Shown one piece after another: positions 32,999 to 41,457 of a stretch of DNA of 64,000 nt (its first letter is position 1; each line of letters opens with the position of its first letter). Location of the stretch: contig NZ_SAVA01000015.1 in the NCBI RefSeq assembly GCF_004022465.1, forward strand, positions 1 to 64,000, in the 5' to 3' direction. The notes below the pieces were generated by a model. The model was not told the DNA's origin. It worked only from the letters and a program-made list of their open reading frames with translations, and did no database searches. The translations under genes and the position numbers were made by a program. Source of the stretch: Rhodobacter huangdaonensis. Lineage in GTDB: Bacteria > Pseudomonadota > Alphaproteobacteria > Rhodobacterales > Rhodobacteraceae.

Positions 32999-35188
32999 TC
33001 ACTGCGCCAGCGGCAGGCCCTGGCCCGCCATCGCCGCCGCGATCCCCGACACGACATCGGAGGGGCGCGCACAGGCCGCCGTTTCGAGCGCCTTCGAGAT
33101 CGAGGGCGAAGCCTCGCCCCCGGTCACCCGCAGCACCGGCTGGTCGAGCCAGTCGAAGAGCCGGCGCTGCACCTCATCGGCGAGCATCCCGCCGTAGGAG
33201 GTGCCGAGCGCCCCCTGCTCGACGATCAGCACATTGTTGGTCTTGCGCACCGAGGCCTCGATCGTCTCCCAGTCGAGACCGGCCCGGTCGAGCGAGCGCA
33301 GATCCACGATCTCGGCGTCGACGCCGAGGTCCTCGACGACGGCGCGGGTCTTTTCGACCATCGCGAGATAGGTGAGGATCGTCAGCTTCGTGCCCGGGCG
33401 CACCACCTTCGCCCTGCCGAGCGGAATGCAGTAATCGAGATCGCCGACCGGGGCCGGGCCCTTCGAATTGTAGAGATCGACATGTTCGATCACCAGCACG
33501 GGGTCGTCGCACATCAGCGCCGAATTCATCAGCCCGACATAGTCATAGGGCGTCGAGGGCGCGACGATGCGCCAGCCGGGCGCGGTGGCGAAGATCCCCG
33601 CCGGATCCATCGAATGCTGCGAGCCATAGCCCGTGCCCATCGCCACCTTGGTGCGCAGCACGAGCGGCATCGGGCTTTCGCCGCCGAACATGTGGCGGAA
33701 CTTGCCGATCTGGTTGAAGACCTGATCCGCCGCGACCCACATGAAATCGGGATACATGAACTCGATCACCGGGCGCACCCGGCCATCGGCCGCCATCCCC
33801 GCCGCGACGCCGGTGAAGGCGTTCTCCGAGATCGGCGTGCCGAGGCAGCGGTCGGGATAGGCCTGCGACAGCCCCCGGGTCGCGCCATTGGTGCCGCCCT
33901 TCAGCCGGTGCACATCCTCGCCCATCACCACGATGCGCGCATCCGTGGCCATCCGGCGCTCCATCACATCGGCGACGAGGTCGATGAATTTCGCCCCCTT
34001 GGCGATCTCGCCGGGGAAGGCCTCCTGTTCGAGGTAGCGCGCCCCCGCCATCTCCGACAGGTCGCCCCGCAGCCCGTAGTCGCGGAAGCTTTCCTCCGGC
34101 CAGAGCGCGGGGATGATCCGCTTGCGCCCCTCGGCGGTCTCGATCAGCTCGGCCGCGACCTCTTCCATCAGCGCCACCGCCCGCTGGCGCAGCGCCGCGA
34201 ACCCCTCCTCGCCAAGGATCTGCCGCCCGGCGAGCAGCCGGCCCAGCGCCTCGATCGGGTCGCGGGCGCGCCATTCGACCTCCTCCTCCTTCGTGCGATA
34301 GCCGAAGGCGGAACCGGGCAGCGCGCCATTCTGGTGGAAATAACGGTAGAGATCGGCCTCGATGATCACCGGCCCCTCGCCCGCGCGCATGATCCGGTTG
34401 GCCTCCTGCGCGGCGAGATAGACCCCGAGCGCATCCATCCCGTCGACCTTGAGCGCGGGGATGCCGAAGGCGAGCCCCCGCGCCGAGAGCCGCGTCTCGG
34501 CGGTGACTTCCGCGACATGGGTCGAGACGGCATAGCGGTTGTTCTCGATGAAGAAGCAGATCGGCAGCTTCCAGGCGGCGGCGAGGTTCATCGTCTCCAG
34601 CACCGAGCCGATATTCGTCGCCCCATCGCCGAAATAGCTGTAGACGACCGCCCCGCTGCCCGCGCGCCGATGCGCCCAGGCCGCGCCCGCCGCCATCGGC
34701 ACGCCGCCGCCGACGATCGCATTGGTTCCGAGATTGCCCGCCTCCGCCCAGCGCAGGTGCATCGAGCCGCCGCGCCCCTTGCAGAAGCCCTGCGCGAGAC
34801 CGAGGATCTCGGCGAGGGTCTTCTTCGCGAGATCGCGGATCTGCGGTTCGAACGGCTGTTCCGGGTCGATCCCCGTCTGCGCGACATGGGCGAGCGCCTT
34901 GGCGAGGAACTGGTGATGCGCGCGGTGCGAGCCGTTCACCTCGTCGCCCGGCCGCATCGCGAGGGCCGAGCCGACCGCCCCACCCTCCTGCCCGATCGCG
35001 GAATGCGCCGGACCATGCACGAGCCCCTGCGCCGCGAGATCGAGCACCTTTTCCTCGAAGGCGCGGATCAGCGCCATCTGGGCAAGCATCGTGCGTCCGG
35101 TCTTCGGATCAAGGGCGGCGGCATCCTGCGCGGTGACGCGCAATTCGCGCCAGGGCGCGGCGGGGCTGAGGTCGATGAAGTCAGGCAT
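32999..35188 (-). CDS. Fused E1 alpha-beta 2-oxoacid (acetoin/pyruvate-type) dehydrogenase
   Basis: A 729-residue single-chain E1. The alpha half (about 1-370) has RAFEEKVLDLAAQG, GQEGGAVG, GRGGSMHL and the thiamine diphosphate motif GDG (187-189) to NN (216-217). The beta half (from about 398) has VVMGEDVHRLKGGTNGATRG, GTPISENAFTGVAAGMAADG, VIEFMYPDFM and DLRSLDRAGLDWETIE. E1 decarboxylates a 2-oxoacid (or acetoin) and loads E2. Separate alpha and beta genes are more usual; fused forms occur in several proteobacterial acetoin/pyruvate-like systems. GAGGA lies 5 bases before the ATG. Confidence 0.93.
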   Translation of the reverse strand: MPDFIDLSPAAPWRELRVTAQDAAALDPKTGRTMLAQMALIRAFEEKVLDLAAQGLVHGPAHSAIGQEGGAVGSALAMRPGDEVNGSHRAHHQFLAKALAHVAQTGIDPEQPFEPQIRDLAKKTLAEILGLAQGFCKGRGGSMHLRWAEAGNLGTNAIVGGGVPMAAGAAWAHRRAGSGAVVYSYFGDGATNIGSVLETMNLAAAWKLPICFFIENNRYAVSTHVAEVTAETRLSARGLAFGIPALKVDGMDALGVYLAAQEANRIMRAGEGPVIIEADLYRYFHQNGALPGSAFGYRTKEEEVEWRARDPIEALGRLLAGRQILGEEGFAALRQRAVALMEEVAAELIETAEGRKRIIPALWPEESFRDYGLRGDLSEMAGARYLEQEAFPGEIAKGAKFIDLVADVMERRMATDARIVVMGEDVHRLKGGTNGATRGLSQAYPDRCLGTPISENAFTGVAAGMAADGRVRPVIEFMYPDFMWVAADQVFNQIGKFRHMFGGESPMPLVLRTKVAMGTGYGSQHSMDPAGIFATAPGWRIVAPSTPYDYVGLMNSALMCDDPVLVIEHVDLYNSKGPAPVGDLDYCIPLGRAKVVRPGTKLTILTYLAMVEKTRAVVEDLGVDAEIVDLRSLDRAGLDWETIEASVRKTNNVLIVEQGALGTSYGGMLADEVQRRLFDWLDQPVLRVTGGEASPSISKALETAACARPSDVVSGIAAAMAGQGLPLAQ

Positions 35189-35238
35189 GATGTCCTCGGA
35201 AAACGAACGGGGGCAAACGAACGGGCCGCTGGGGCGGC

Positions 35239-36030
35239 TCAGAGATAGCCGTAGGCCGTCCAGCCGCCGTCGGCGACGAGGGTCTGGCCGGTGATATAGG
35301 CGGCGGCGTCGGAGGCGAGGAACAGCGCCACGGCCGCCATTTCCTCCGGCGTGCCGAGACGTCCGGCGGGCACGCGGGCGCGCAGGGCCTCGAGATCGAG
35401 CCGCCCCTCGGCCGCCATCCGGCCGGTCAGCGCGGTCTCGACATAACCCGGGCCGATCGCGTTCACCCGGATCCCCCGCGCGGCCCATTCGATCGCGAGC
35501 ACCTTGGTCAGCGCGACCACCCCGGCCTTGGCGGCGCAATAGGCGGCCCGTTCGGGCGCGGCGACCACGCCATACATCGAGGCGGTGTTGACGATCACCC
35601 CGCCGCCCTGCTCCGCCATGACCCGCCCCGCGGCCTGCGCGACGAGGAAGACCCCGGTCAGGTTGACGTCAATCGCCCGGCGCCAGAGCGCGGGGGCAAG
35701 ATCGAGAGAGGGATGGTTTGCACCGATACCGGCGTTGTTCATCACGATGTCGAGCCGCCCGGTGAGCGCGCCCGCCGCGGCACAGGCGCGGGCCACATCG
35801 ACCTCGTCGGCGACGGAGCCGGCGCAGGCGGCCGTGCGCACGCCATGCGCCGCGGAAAGCTCCTCCGCCAGCGCACGGCTGCCCGCGTCGTCGAGATCGA
35901 ACAGCACGAGATCGGCACCGGCGCGCGCGAGGGCCACGGCCATCGCGCGGCCAAGGCCGCTCGCGGCGCCGGTCACAAGCGCGGTGCGGCCGGTGAAGTC
36001 CTGGGTCGGAAGATCGGAAGGTCTGGTCAT
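35239..36030 (-). CDS. Short-chain dehydrogenase/reductase
   Basis: A 263-residue classical SDR: cofactor motif TGAASGLGRAM, NNAGIG, catalytic Ser in NTASMYG, YxxxK as YCAAK, and IRVNAIGPGYVET, with the C-terminal GQTLVADGGWTAYGYL. It probably oxidises a hydroxyl of the imported sugar or polyol derivative with NAD(P). The start lies one base after the stop of the VOC gene (TGACATG). Between the importer and the E1 gene, it fits an early oxidation step (inference). Confidence 0.92.
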   Translation of the reverse strand: MTRPSDLPTQDFTGRTALVTGAASGLGRAMAVALARAGADLVLFDLDDAGSRALAEELSAAHGVRTAACAGSVADEVDVARACAAAGALTGRLDIVMNNAGIGANHPSLDLAPALWRRAIDVNLTGVFLVAQAAGRVMAEQGGGVIVNTASMYGVVAAPERAAYCAAKAGVVALTKVLAIEWAARGIRVNAIGPGYVETALTGRMAAEGRLDLEALRARVPAGRLGTPEEMAAVALFLASDAAAYITGQTLVADGGWTAYGYL

Positions 36031-36031
36031 G

Positions 36032-36577
36032 TCATGCCTCGGGATGGGCCGGGTGCCACAGATGGCGCGCGGCGGTTTTTTCGTAGGCCTTGCCGCCGGG
36101 AAAGCTGACGAGTTCGCACTGCATTCCCCAGGGGGTCAGGAAATAGATCCAGCTCTGCCCGCCGCTCGGCCCCTCCGTGCGGAAGACCGGCGCGCCGCAG
36201 ATCGTGACACCGCTGTCGCGCAGATGCGCGAGGGCCGCGTCGAAATCGTCGACGTAGAAGGCAATGTGATGGCCGCCGATGTCGCTGTTGCGCGGAGGCC
36301 GGGCCAGCTGATCGGCGGCCTCGTACTGAAACACCTCGAAATTGCTGCCATGGCCGCAGCGCAACAGCGCGAGCCGGCGCATCACCGTGCGCGGATCGAC
36401 GTTCAGCTGCACTGCCATCCAGTCGTCGTCGGAGCGGAAGGGGCCGAGTTCGTAGATCTTCTCACAGCCGATCACCCGGCAGAAGAAATCCACCGCCTGA
36501 TCGAGGTCGGGCACGGTGAAGCCGATATGATCGGTGCCGCGCAGCCCGGGCATGCCGGAGGGAACGGATGTCGTCAT
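36032..36577 (-). CDS. VOC/glyoxalase superfamily protein
   Basis: A 181-residue protein with two beta-alpha-beta-beta-beta modules: GTDHIGFTVPDLDQAVDFFC and, later, GGHHIAFYVDDFDAALAHLR with a C-terminal YFLTPWGMQCELVSFP. The His and Glu positions are those of metal-binding vicinal-oxygen-chelate enzymes (dioxygenase, lyase or isomerase). The ATG at 36577 with GAGGGGG upstream is preferred to a TTG one codon earlier. Within the catabolic operon it may rearrange or cleave a keto-intermediate (inference). Confidence 0.88.
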   Translation of the reverse strand: MTTSVPSGMPGLRGTDHIGFTVPDLDQAVDFFCRVIGCEKIYELGPFRSDDDWMAVQLNVDPRTVMRRLALLRCGHGSNFEVFQYEAADQLARPPRNSDIGGHHIAFYVDDFDAALAHLRDSGVTICGAPVFRTEGPSGGQSWIYFLTPWGMQCELVSFPGGKAYEKTAARHLWHPAHPEA

Positions 36578-36587
36578 CAAAGCCCCC

Positions 36588-38102
36588 TCAGTGGATCGCC
36601 GCGAAGAGGATCTTGTCCTCCGTCGCCTCGGCCGCGGACATTTCCTCGACGATGCGCCCCGCGCGGGCGACGAGGATGCGGTCGGAAACGGCGAGGATCT
36701 CGGGCAGGTAGGAGGAGATCACCACCACCGCCTTGCCCTCGGCCGCCAGGTCGCGGATCGCCGTGTGGATCTGCGGGATCGCCCCGACATCGACGCCGCG
36801 CGTCGGCTCGTCGAAGAAGATGATCGAGGGCTCCTGCACCAGCGCCTTGGCGACCACGACCTTCTGCTGGTTGCCGCCGGAATATTCGATGATCTTCAGG
36901 CTGCGGCGCAGCGCGGCGATGTTGAGCTTCTTCACCCAGAGATCGGCGACGCGCTTGCGCTCGGCGCGCGAGAACAGGAAGCTGAAGCCCCCGGGCCGCG
37001 TCAGCTTGCCCAGATAGATGTTGTCGTCGACATTCATCGTCTCGAAGAAACCGTTCAGCTTGCGGTCTTCGGTGATGTAGACGATGCCGTCGCGGATCGC
37101 CTGGCGCGGCACGTTGTAGCGCACCGGCTTGCCGCGCAGATAGACCATGCCGCCGCGCAGGAAGTTGCGCTTGAGCGCGCCGGAGACGATCTTCGCCGCC
37201 TCGGTCCGGCCCGAGCCGACGAGCCCCGCGATCCCCACCACCTCGCCCGCGAAGGCCGAGAAGGACATGTTCTTCACGATCGACCCCATCGTCACATTCT
37301 CGACCGAGAGCAGCTTCTCGCGCCGGTGTGCCGGGGCGTGATGGGAGATGCGCGCCTCGGCCGCGGCAACCTCGCGCCCGACCATCAGCTTCACCACCCC
37401 CTCGCGGTCGAGCTCCTGCGCCGGACAGGTGCGGATCAGCTTGCCGTCGCGCAGCACGGTGATCCGGTCAGCCAGCTGCAGCGCCTCCTCGAGCGCGTGG
37501 CTGATGAAGACGATCCCAACACCACTCTCGCGCAGACGCCGCATCAGGTGGAAGAGATACTGGATCTCCTCCGGCGTGAGGCTCGCGGTCGGTTCGTCGA
37601 AGATGATGACGCGGGCATCGTGCAGCACGGCGCGCGCGATCTCGACCATCTGCCGTTTCGCGGTGCCGAGCTGTTCGATCAGCGCCAGCGGATCGACGTC
37701 GAAGTTGAGCGACTGCAACGCCTGCTGCGCGGCGATGTTGATGCCACGGTAGCGGGTGAAGAGCTTCTCCATGCCAAGCTGCATGTTCTGCGCCACGGTC
37801 ATCGAGGGCACGAGGCTGGTCTCCTGATAGACCATCGCCACCCCGGCGGCGAGCGCATCGCCCGGCGCGGTGAAATCCACCGGCTTGCCGTCGATCAGAT
37901 AGCTGCCCGAGCTGAGCTGCACCGCCCCCGACAGGATCTTCGACAGCGTCGACTTGCCGGCGCCGTTCTCGCCGAGCAGGGCGTGGATCTCGCCCGGGCG
38001 CACATCGAAATCGACGCCGTCGAGCGCATGCACCCCGCCATAGACCTTGGTCGCGCCGCGCAGCGCGACGATCGCCTGTTCCGTCCGGTTCGCCTCGGTC
38101 AT
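36588..38102 (-). CDS. Ribose-type sugar ABC transporter ATPase (two nucleotide-binding domains)
   Basis: A 504-residue RbsA/MglA-type protein. Domain 1: GENGAGKSTLSKIL, MVYQETSLVPSMTV, QLGTAKRQMVEIARAV, VIIFDEPTASLTPEE, FISHALEE. Domain 2: GLVGSGRTEAAKI (degenerate Walker A as in the family), YITEDRKLNGFFETMNV, EYSGGNQQKVVVAKAL, IIFFDEPTRGVDVG, ISSYLPE. Both halves follow the RbsA pattern. It overlaps the SMP-30 gene upstream as ATGA. It energises the two permeases at 39.2-43.5 kb. Confidence 0.95.
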   Translation of the reverse strand: MTEANRTEQAIVALRGATKVYGGVHALDGVDFDVRPGEIHALLGENGAGKSTLSKILSGAVQLSSGSYLIDGKPVDFTAPGDALAAGVAMVYQETSLVPSMTVAQNMQLGMEKLFTRYRGINIAAQQALQSLNFDVDPLALIEQLGTAKRQMVEIARAVLHDARVIIFDEPTASLTPEEIQYLFHLMRRLRESGVGIVFISHALEEALQLADRITVLRDGKLIRTCPAQELDREGVVKLMVGREVAAAEARISHHAPAHRREKLLSVENVTMGSIVKNMSFSAFAGEVVGIAGLVGSGRTEAAKIVSGALKRNFLRGGMVYLRGKPVRYNVPRQAIRDGIVYITEDRKLNGFFETMNVDDNIYLGKLTRPGGFSFLFSRAERKRVADLWVKKLNIAALRRSLKIIEYSGGNQQKVVVAKALVQEPSIIFFDEPTRGVDVGAIPQIHTAIRDLAAEGKAVVVISSYLPEILAVSDRILVARAGRIVEEMSAAEATEDKILFAAIH

Positions 38103-39223
38103 GCGGCGTCCTCCCTCAGCCAGGTTTCGGTTTGCGGCAGCTCGACGATCACGCCCTCGCCCTTCGAGAGCGCGAAGACCCGGCCACCGGTGCTGCGCAG
38201 CGCGGTGATGCCGTGGAACGGCCCGCCGACACGGCTGTGCCAGCTCGCCACCCCTTCGCCCTGCGCATCGAAGAGCGCGGCCAACCCGTAGGAACGCGGT
38301 GGCGCCCAGGCCTTCTCGATGCCGAGTTTCTTGATGCCGCCAAGCTGCGTCGGCGCCAGATGCGCCATGCGCGAATTCAGCGCCGGACCGATCCAGAGAT
38401 CGCGCGGCACCTCCGCCATCATCCGCTCGCAGAAGGCGCGTTCGGAGAGCACGAATTCGGTCAGCTCCGTGCGCAGCGCGAAGAAGCTGATCCAGAAGCC
38501 CGCCCCCTGCGCCACGATGCGCCCCGGATAGCCGGTGAAATTGCGCGTGATGAGCCGCCGCGTGCCGCCCACGAGATCGAGCGACCAGAGCCGGTGCGTC
38601 CAGGCCTCGCTGAACCACAGCTGCCCGCCATCGGCGCTGACGCAGACCCCCGCGGGCCAGGCGAGGCCGGTGGCCAGCTCCTCGCCCGCGCCGGTCGCCG
38701 GGTCGAGCGCGACGATCCGGCCCGAGGGCGCGCCCGCCTGCATCAGATCGGTCTTCCAGTCGCTCACGCTATGCGTTTGCGAGGCATCGGCGGCATAGAG
38801 CCGCCCGTCCGGCCCGGTGGCGAGCGCGCTCACTGCGCGCAGCGGCCGCCCGGCGACCTGCGCCGCCTGCCAGAGCACCCGGCCCGCGGCATCGAGCGCG
38901 AGCACCCCGCGCCCCTCGAGCGCGACGAACAGCCCGCCCTCCTTGCGCGGGGCCATTGCCCCGGCCGCGGCCTCGGTCGCGGCAAAAAGGCTGCGCTCCC
39001 CATCCGCGAGCCGCACCAGCCCTTCGGGCACCGAGACGAGGAACCCGGGCGCGCCCTCGGCCTTAAGGACGAGGAAGTCATCCGCCCCCTCCAGCACCGG
39101 GCTGACCGGCTGCGCCTGTTCCAGCAGGCGGTTGGGCGAGAACGCACCATCGAGCACCGGCACCGCATGGGGATCGCGGTTGGGATGAAAGAGACGGTCG
39201 ATGATGTCAGCGATCAGAGACAT
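38099..39223 (-). CDS. SMP-30/gluconolactonase/strictosidine synthase-like protein
   Basis: A 374-residue beta-propeller-type protein. Landmarks are SALATGPDGRLYAADAS, LATGLAWPAGVCVSADGGQL, WFSEAWTHRLWSLDL and NFTGYPGRIVAQGAGFWISF. Members include lactonases opening sugar lactones and related esters. No signal peptide is seen, suggesting a cytoplasmic location. A second, related propeller is fused to the permease encoded just upstream, so two propeller units act in this pathway. AAGGAT precedes the ATG at 39223. Confidence 0.85.
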   Translation of the reverse strand: MSLIADIIDRLFHPNRDPHAVPVLDGAFSPNRLLEQAQPVSPVLEGADDFLVLKAEGAPGFLVSVPEGLVRLADGERSLFAATEAAAGAMAPRKEGGLFVALEGRGVLALDAAGRVLWQAAQVAGRPLRAVSALATGPDGRLYAADASQTHSVSDWKTDLMQAGAPSGRIVALDPATGAGEELATGLAWPAGVCVSADGGQLWFSEAWTHRLWSLDLVGGTRRLITRNFTGYPGRIVAQGAGFWISFFALRTELTEFVLSERAFCERMMAEVPRDLWIGPALNSRMAHLAPTQLGGIKKLGIEKAWAPPRSYGLAALFDAQGEGVASWHSRVGGPFHGITALRSTGGRVFALSKGEGVIVELPQTETWLREDAA

Positions 39224-39226
39224 GGC

Positions 39227-41356
39227 TTATCCTTTCCGCCCGCTGCGGGCGTCGGTGCCCCAATAGGAGTTCCAGCCGGTCCAGCCCTCGTCGACGCCGC
39301 TCAGGCGGATCCGGCCGATGCGGTTGTTCTCGAGCCCGCCGATGTAGAGCCAGCCCTTGTGCTCGCGCATCGAGGTGATCGTCGGATGCGCCTCGCTCTT
39401 CGGATCCCAGAGCGATTCCAGCACCGCGCCGCTGTCGGCAAACTTGATGACCGCGCCATAGTTCAGTCCCGGGATCAGCCATTCGTCGCGCGGGATGCGC
39501 TTGACCATGCGGATGCGGAACCCGGGCGAGGCCATCGCGAGATCGTAGACCGGCGAGCGCAGGCCGACGAAGGCAAGCCAGTAATTGCCATCCGACGAAC
39601 GGTTGATGTTGTCGGGGTAGCCCGGCAGATTGTCGATCACCACCTCGGTCTGGCCGGTCTTCGGCCCCGCGATCCAGTAGCGGAAGACCTTGCACAGCCA
39701 GGTCGAGCAGAACAGGATCGACTGTCCGTCATGCGCCACGCAGACGCCGTTCGGGAAGGCGATGTCCTTCAGGATCGTGCGCGTGGTGCCGGTCGCCGGA
39801 TCGTGGCAGATCAGCCGCCCGTTGCCGCGCCCCTCGAACCCGTCGAGCGCCCAGTTCTGCAGGTCGTAACGGATCGTCGCCTCGGAGAAGTAGATCTTCC
39901 CGTCGGGCGCGATGTCGAGGTCGTCGGCGAGCGAGAGCCGCGAGTCGTCCTTGATCGAGAGCCAGCTGCGGTTCGTCTCGTCGGTGACCTTGTAGACCTT
40001 GCGCTCGGGGGTGACGCCATAGACCCCCATGCCGGCAACGCAGACGATCAGGTTCTCGTCGCGGTCGAAGGCCATGCCGAGCGGGCGCCCGCCGATCCGG
40101 GCGAATTCCTCGCGGGTGCCGAAATCCGGGCCCGAGAAGCGGATGATCGAGCCGTTGCGGGTCACCGCGTAAAGCCGGTCCTGACGGTCGAGGATCACGT
40201 CCTCGGGCCCCTCGATCTGGTTCAGGCCGATGGTCTCGACCTCCTTCAGCCGGTCGTTCGCGGCGAAGGGGGTGCCGCTGTCGGCGGCGATCGAGGGCGC
40301 GGGGGGGAAATCGACCCAGGTCGGGCTGACATAGACCTTCTGGGTGATCTTGGCCTTGTTCTTGGCCCATTTCACGTTGAAGCCCATCGCGACGAGCAGC
40401 ACCAGACCGACGGTGGCCGAGGTCAGGCTGCCATGCACGCCCGACTGCACCAGCCCGTTCACGGTGAGGAAGATCGCGATCGCGCCCATCGCCGCGCGCG
40501 CGATCGAGCCGCGCCCGCCGTTCAGGCTGATGCCGCCCAGCACCACCGCGGCGAGGGCGGTGATTTCCCAGCCCTGACCGACGCCGGTGCCGACGCTGTT
40601 TTGCCGCGCGGCATAGATCACCCCGGCAAAGGCCGAGAGCAGACCCGACACCAGATAGGCGGAGAAGATCGCGCGGCGCACCGGGATGCCGGCATGGCGC
40701 GCGGCCTTGCGGCTTGACCCCACGGCCATCAGATGCAGACCCGGCCGGATCCGCGAGAGGTAGAAATGCAGCGCCACGCCGATGACGAGCAGGCTGATCG
40801 CGGCGAAGGGCAGGCCGAGGATCTTGCCGCCGCCCATCATCGTCCAGAGCGGATCCTCGATCATGATCGAGGACAGCTCGACCGTGTAGCCATTGATGAG
40901 CTTGTCATAAAGCGCGCGCAGGATGATGAGCATGACCATCGTGGTCAGGAACGGTCGGGTGCGCAGATAGGCGATCAGCGCCCCGTTCACCGTGCCCGCG
41001 AGCGCGCCGAAGGCCAGCGTGCCGAGGATTGCGGCGGGGATCGGCCATTCGAGCACGCCGGCCAGATAGATCGCGACGAAATTCGCCACCGCGAAGGTCG
41101 CACCGACGGAAAGGTCGATGCCGCCGGAAAGGATGGCAAGCGCCATCGCGAAGGTGACGAGCGCGATCGGTGCAAAATCGCGCAGCAGGTATTGCAGGCT
41201 GATCCAGCTCAGCTGCGAGGGCAGCGCCAGCGCGAAGGCGCCGATCACCATCAGCATCAGCACGAAGGGGACGAAAGCCTCCATCCAGCGCTTCTCGAGC
41301 AGCTCGCCGATGAGGATCTGCGGGGAATATCTGTACCAGAGTCGAGCGACGGACAT
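39227..41356 (-). CDS. Sugar ABC transporter permease fused to SMP-30-like propeller domain
   Basis: A 709-residue fusion. Residues ~1-330 are an RbsC-type permease with 8-10 helices (FAMALAILSGGIDLSVGATF, AARHAGIPVRRAIFSAYLVS, AAVVLGGISLNGGRGSIARA). After a linker (FNVKWAKNKAKITQKV) residues ~350-709 form an SMP-30/strictosidine-synthase-like propeller (GPEDVILDRQDRLYAVTRNG, SLADDLDIAPDGKIYFSEAT, FPNGVCVAHDGQSILFCSTW, GYPDNINRSSDGNYWLAF). The C-terminal domain should face one side of the membrane next to the pore. ATG at 41356 with GAGG upstream is preferred to a TTG at 41371. Confidence 0.92.
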   Translation of the reverse strand: MSVARLWYRYSPQILIGELLEKRWMEAFVPFVLMLMVIGAFALALPSQLSWISLQYLLRDFAPIALVTFAMALAILSGGIDLSVGATFAVANFVAIYLAGVLEWPIPAAILGTLAFGALAGTVNGALIAYLRTRPFLTTMVMLIILRALYDKLINGYTVELSSIMIEDPLWTMMGGGKILGLPFAAISLLVIGVALHFYLSRIRPGLHLMAVGSSRKAARHAGIPVRRAIFSAYLVSGLLSAFAGVIYAARQNSVGTGVGQGWEITALAAVVLGGISLNGGRGSIARAAMGAIAIFLTVNGLVQSGVHGSLTSATVGLVLLVAMGFNVKWAKNKAKITQKVYVSPTWVDFPPAPSIAADSGTPFAANDRLKEVETIGLNQIEGPEDVILDRQDRLYAVTRNGSIIRFSGPDFGTREEFARIGGRPLGMAFDRDENLIVCVAGMGVYGVTPERKVYKVTDETNRSWLSIKDDSRLSLADDLDIAPDGKIYFSEATIRYDLQNWALDGFEGRGNGRLICHDPATGTTRTILKDIAFPNGVCVAHDGQSILFCSTWLCKVFRYWIAGPKTGQTEVVIDNLPGYPDNINRSSDGNYWLAFVGLRSPVYDLAMASPGFRIRMVKRIPRDEWLIPGLNYGAVIKFADSGAVLESLWDPKSEAHPTITSMREHKGWLYIGGLENNRIGRIRLSGVDEGWTGWNSYWGTDARSGRKG

Positions 41357-41383
41357 GTTGGCCTCGGACAATCGGGGAGTGGG

Positions 41384-41406
41384 GCTCCCGGCGGGGTGCC
41401 GGGAGC
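41384..41406 (-). other. Intercistronic hairpin between sugar-binding-protein and fusion-permease genes
   Basis: Perfect 9-bp stem GCTCCCGGC/GCCGGGAGC (41384-41392 with 41398-41406), 5-base loop, located 51 bases after the binding-protein stop on the minus strand. It occupies the same position as the hairpin after the peptide-binding protein at 7.7 kb, and probably stabilises the upstream message or attenuates downstream expression. Confidence 0.65.
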
Positions 41407-41457
41407 GTCGTTTCGGTCTTTGCGGGGAAATGCGGGCTCAGGCCCGCGGAGGGGCGA

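Noticed and set aside
32999..35539. 846-codon version of the fused E1 gene
   Set aside because: The extra N-terminus lies inside the SDR gene. The start at 35188 with GAGGA upstream fits the E1 alpha family.
38132..40717. 861-codon plus-strand frame opposite the SMP-30 and permease-fusion genes
   Set aside because: Antisense shadow. The same explanation applies to similar frames at 3778-5835, 14090-16195, 16110-18248, 31464-33197, 33482-35248 and 36534-38291.
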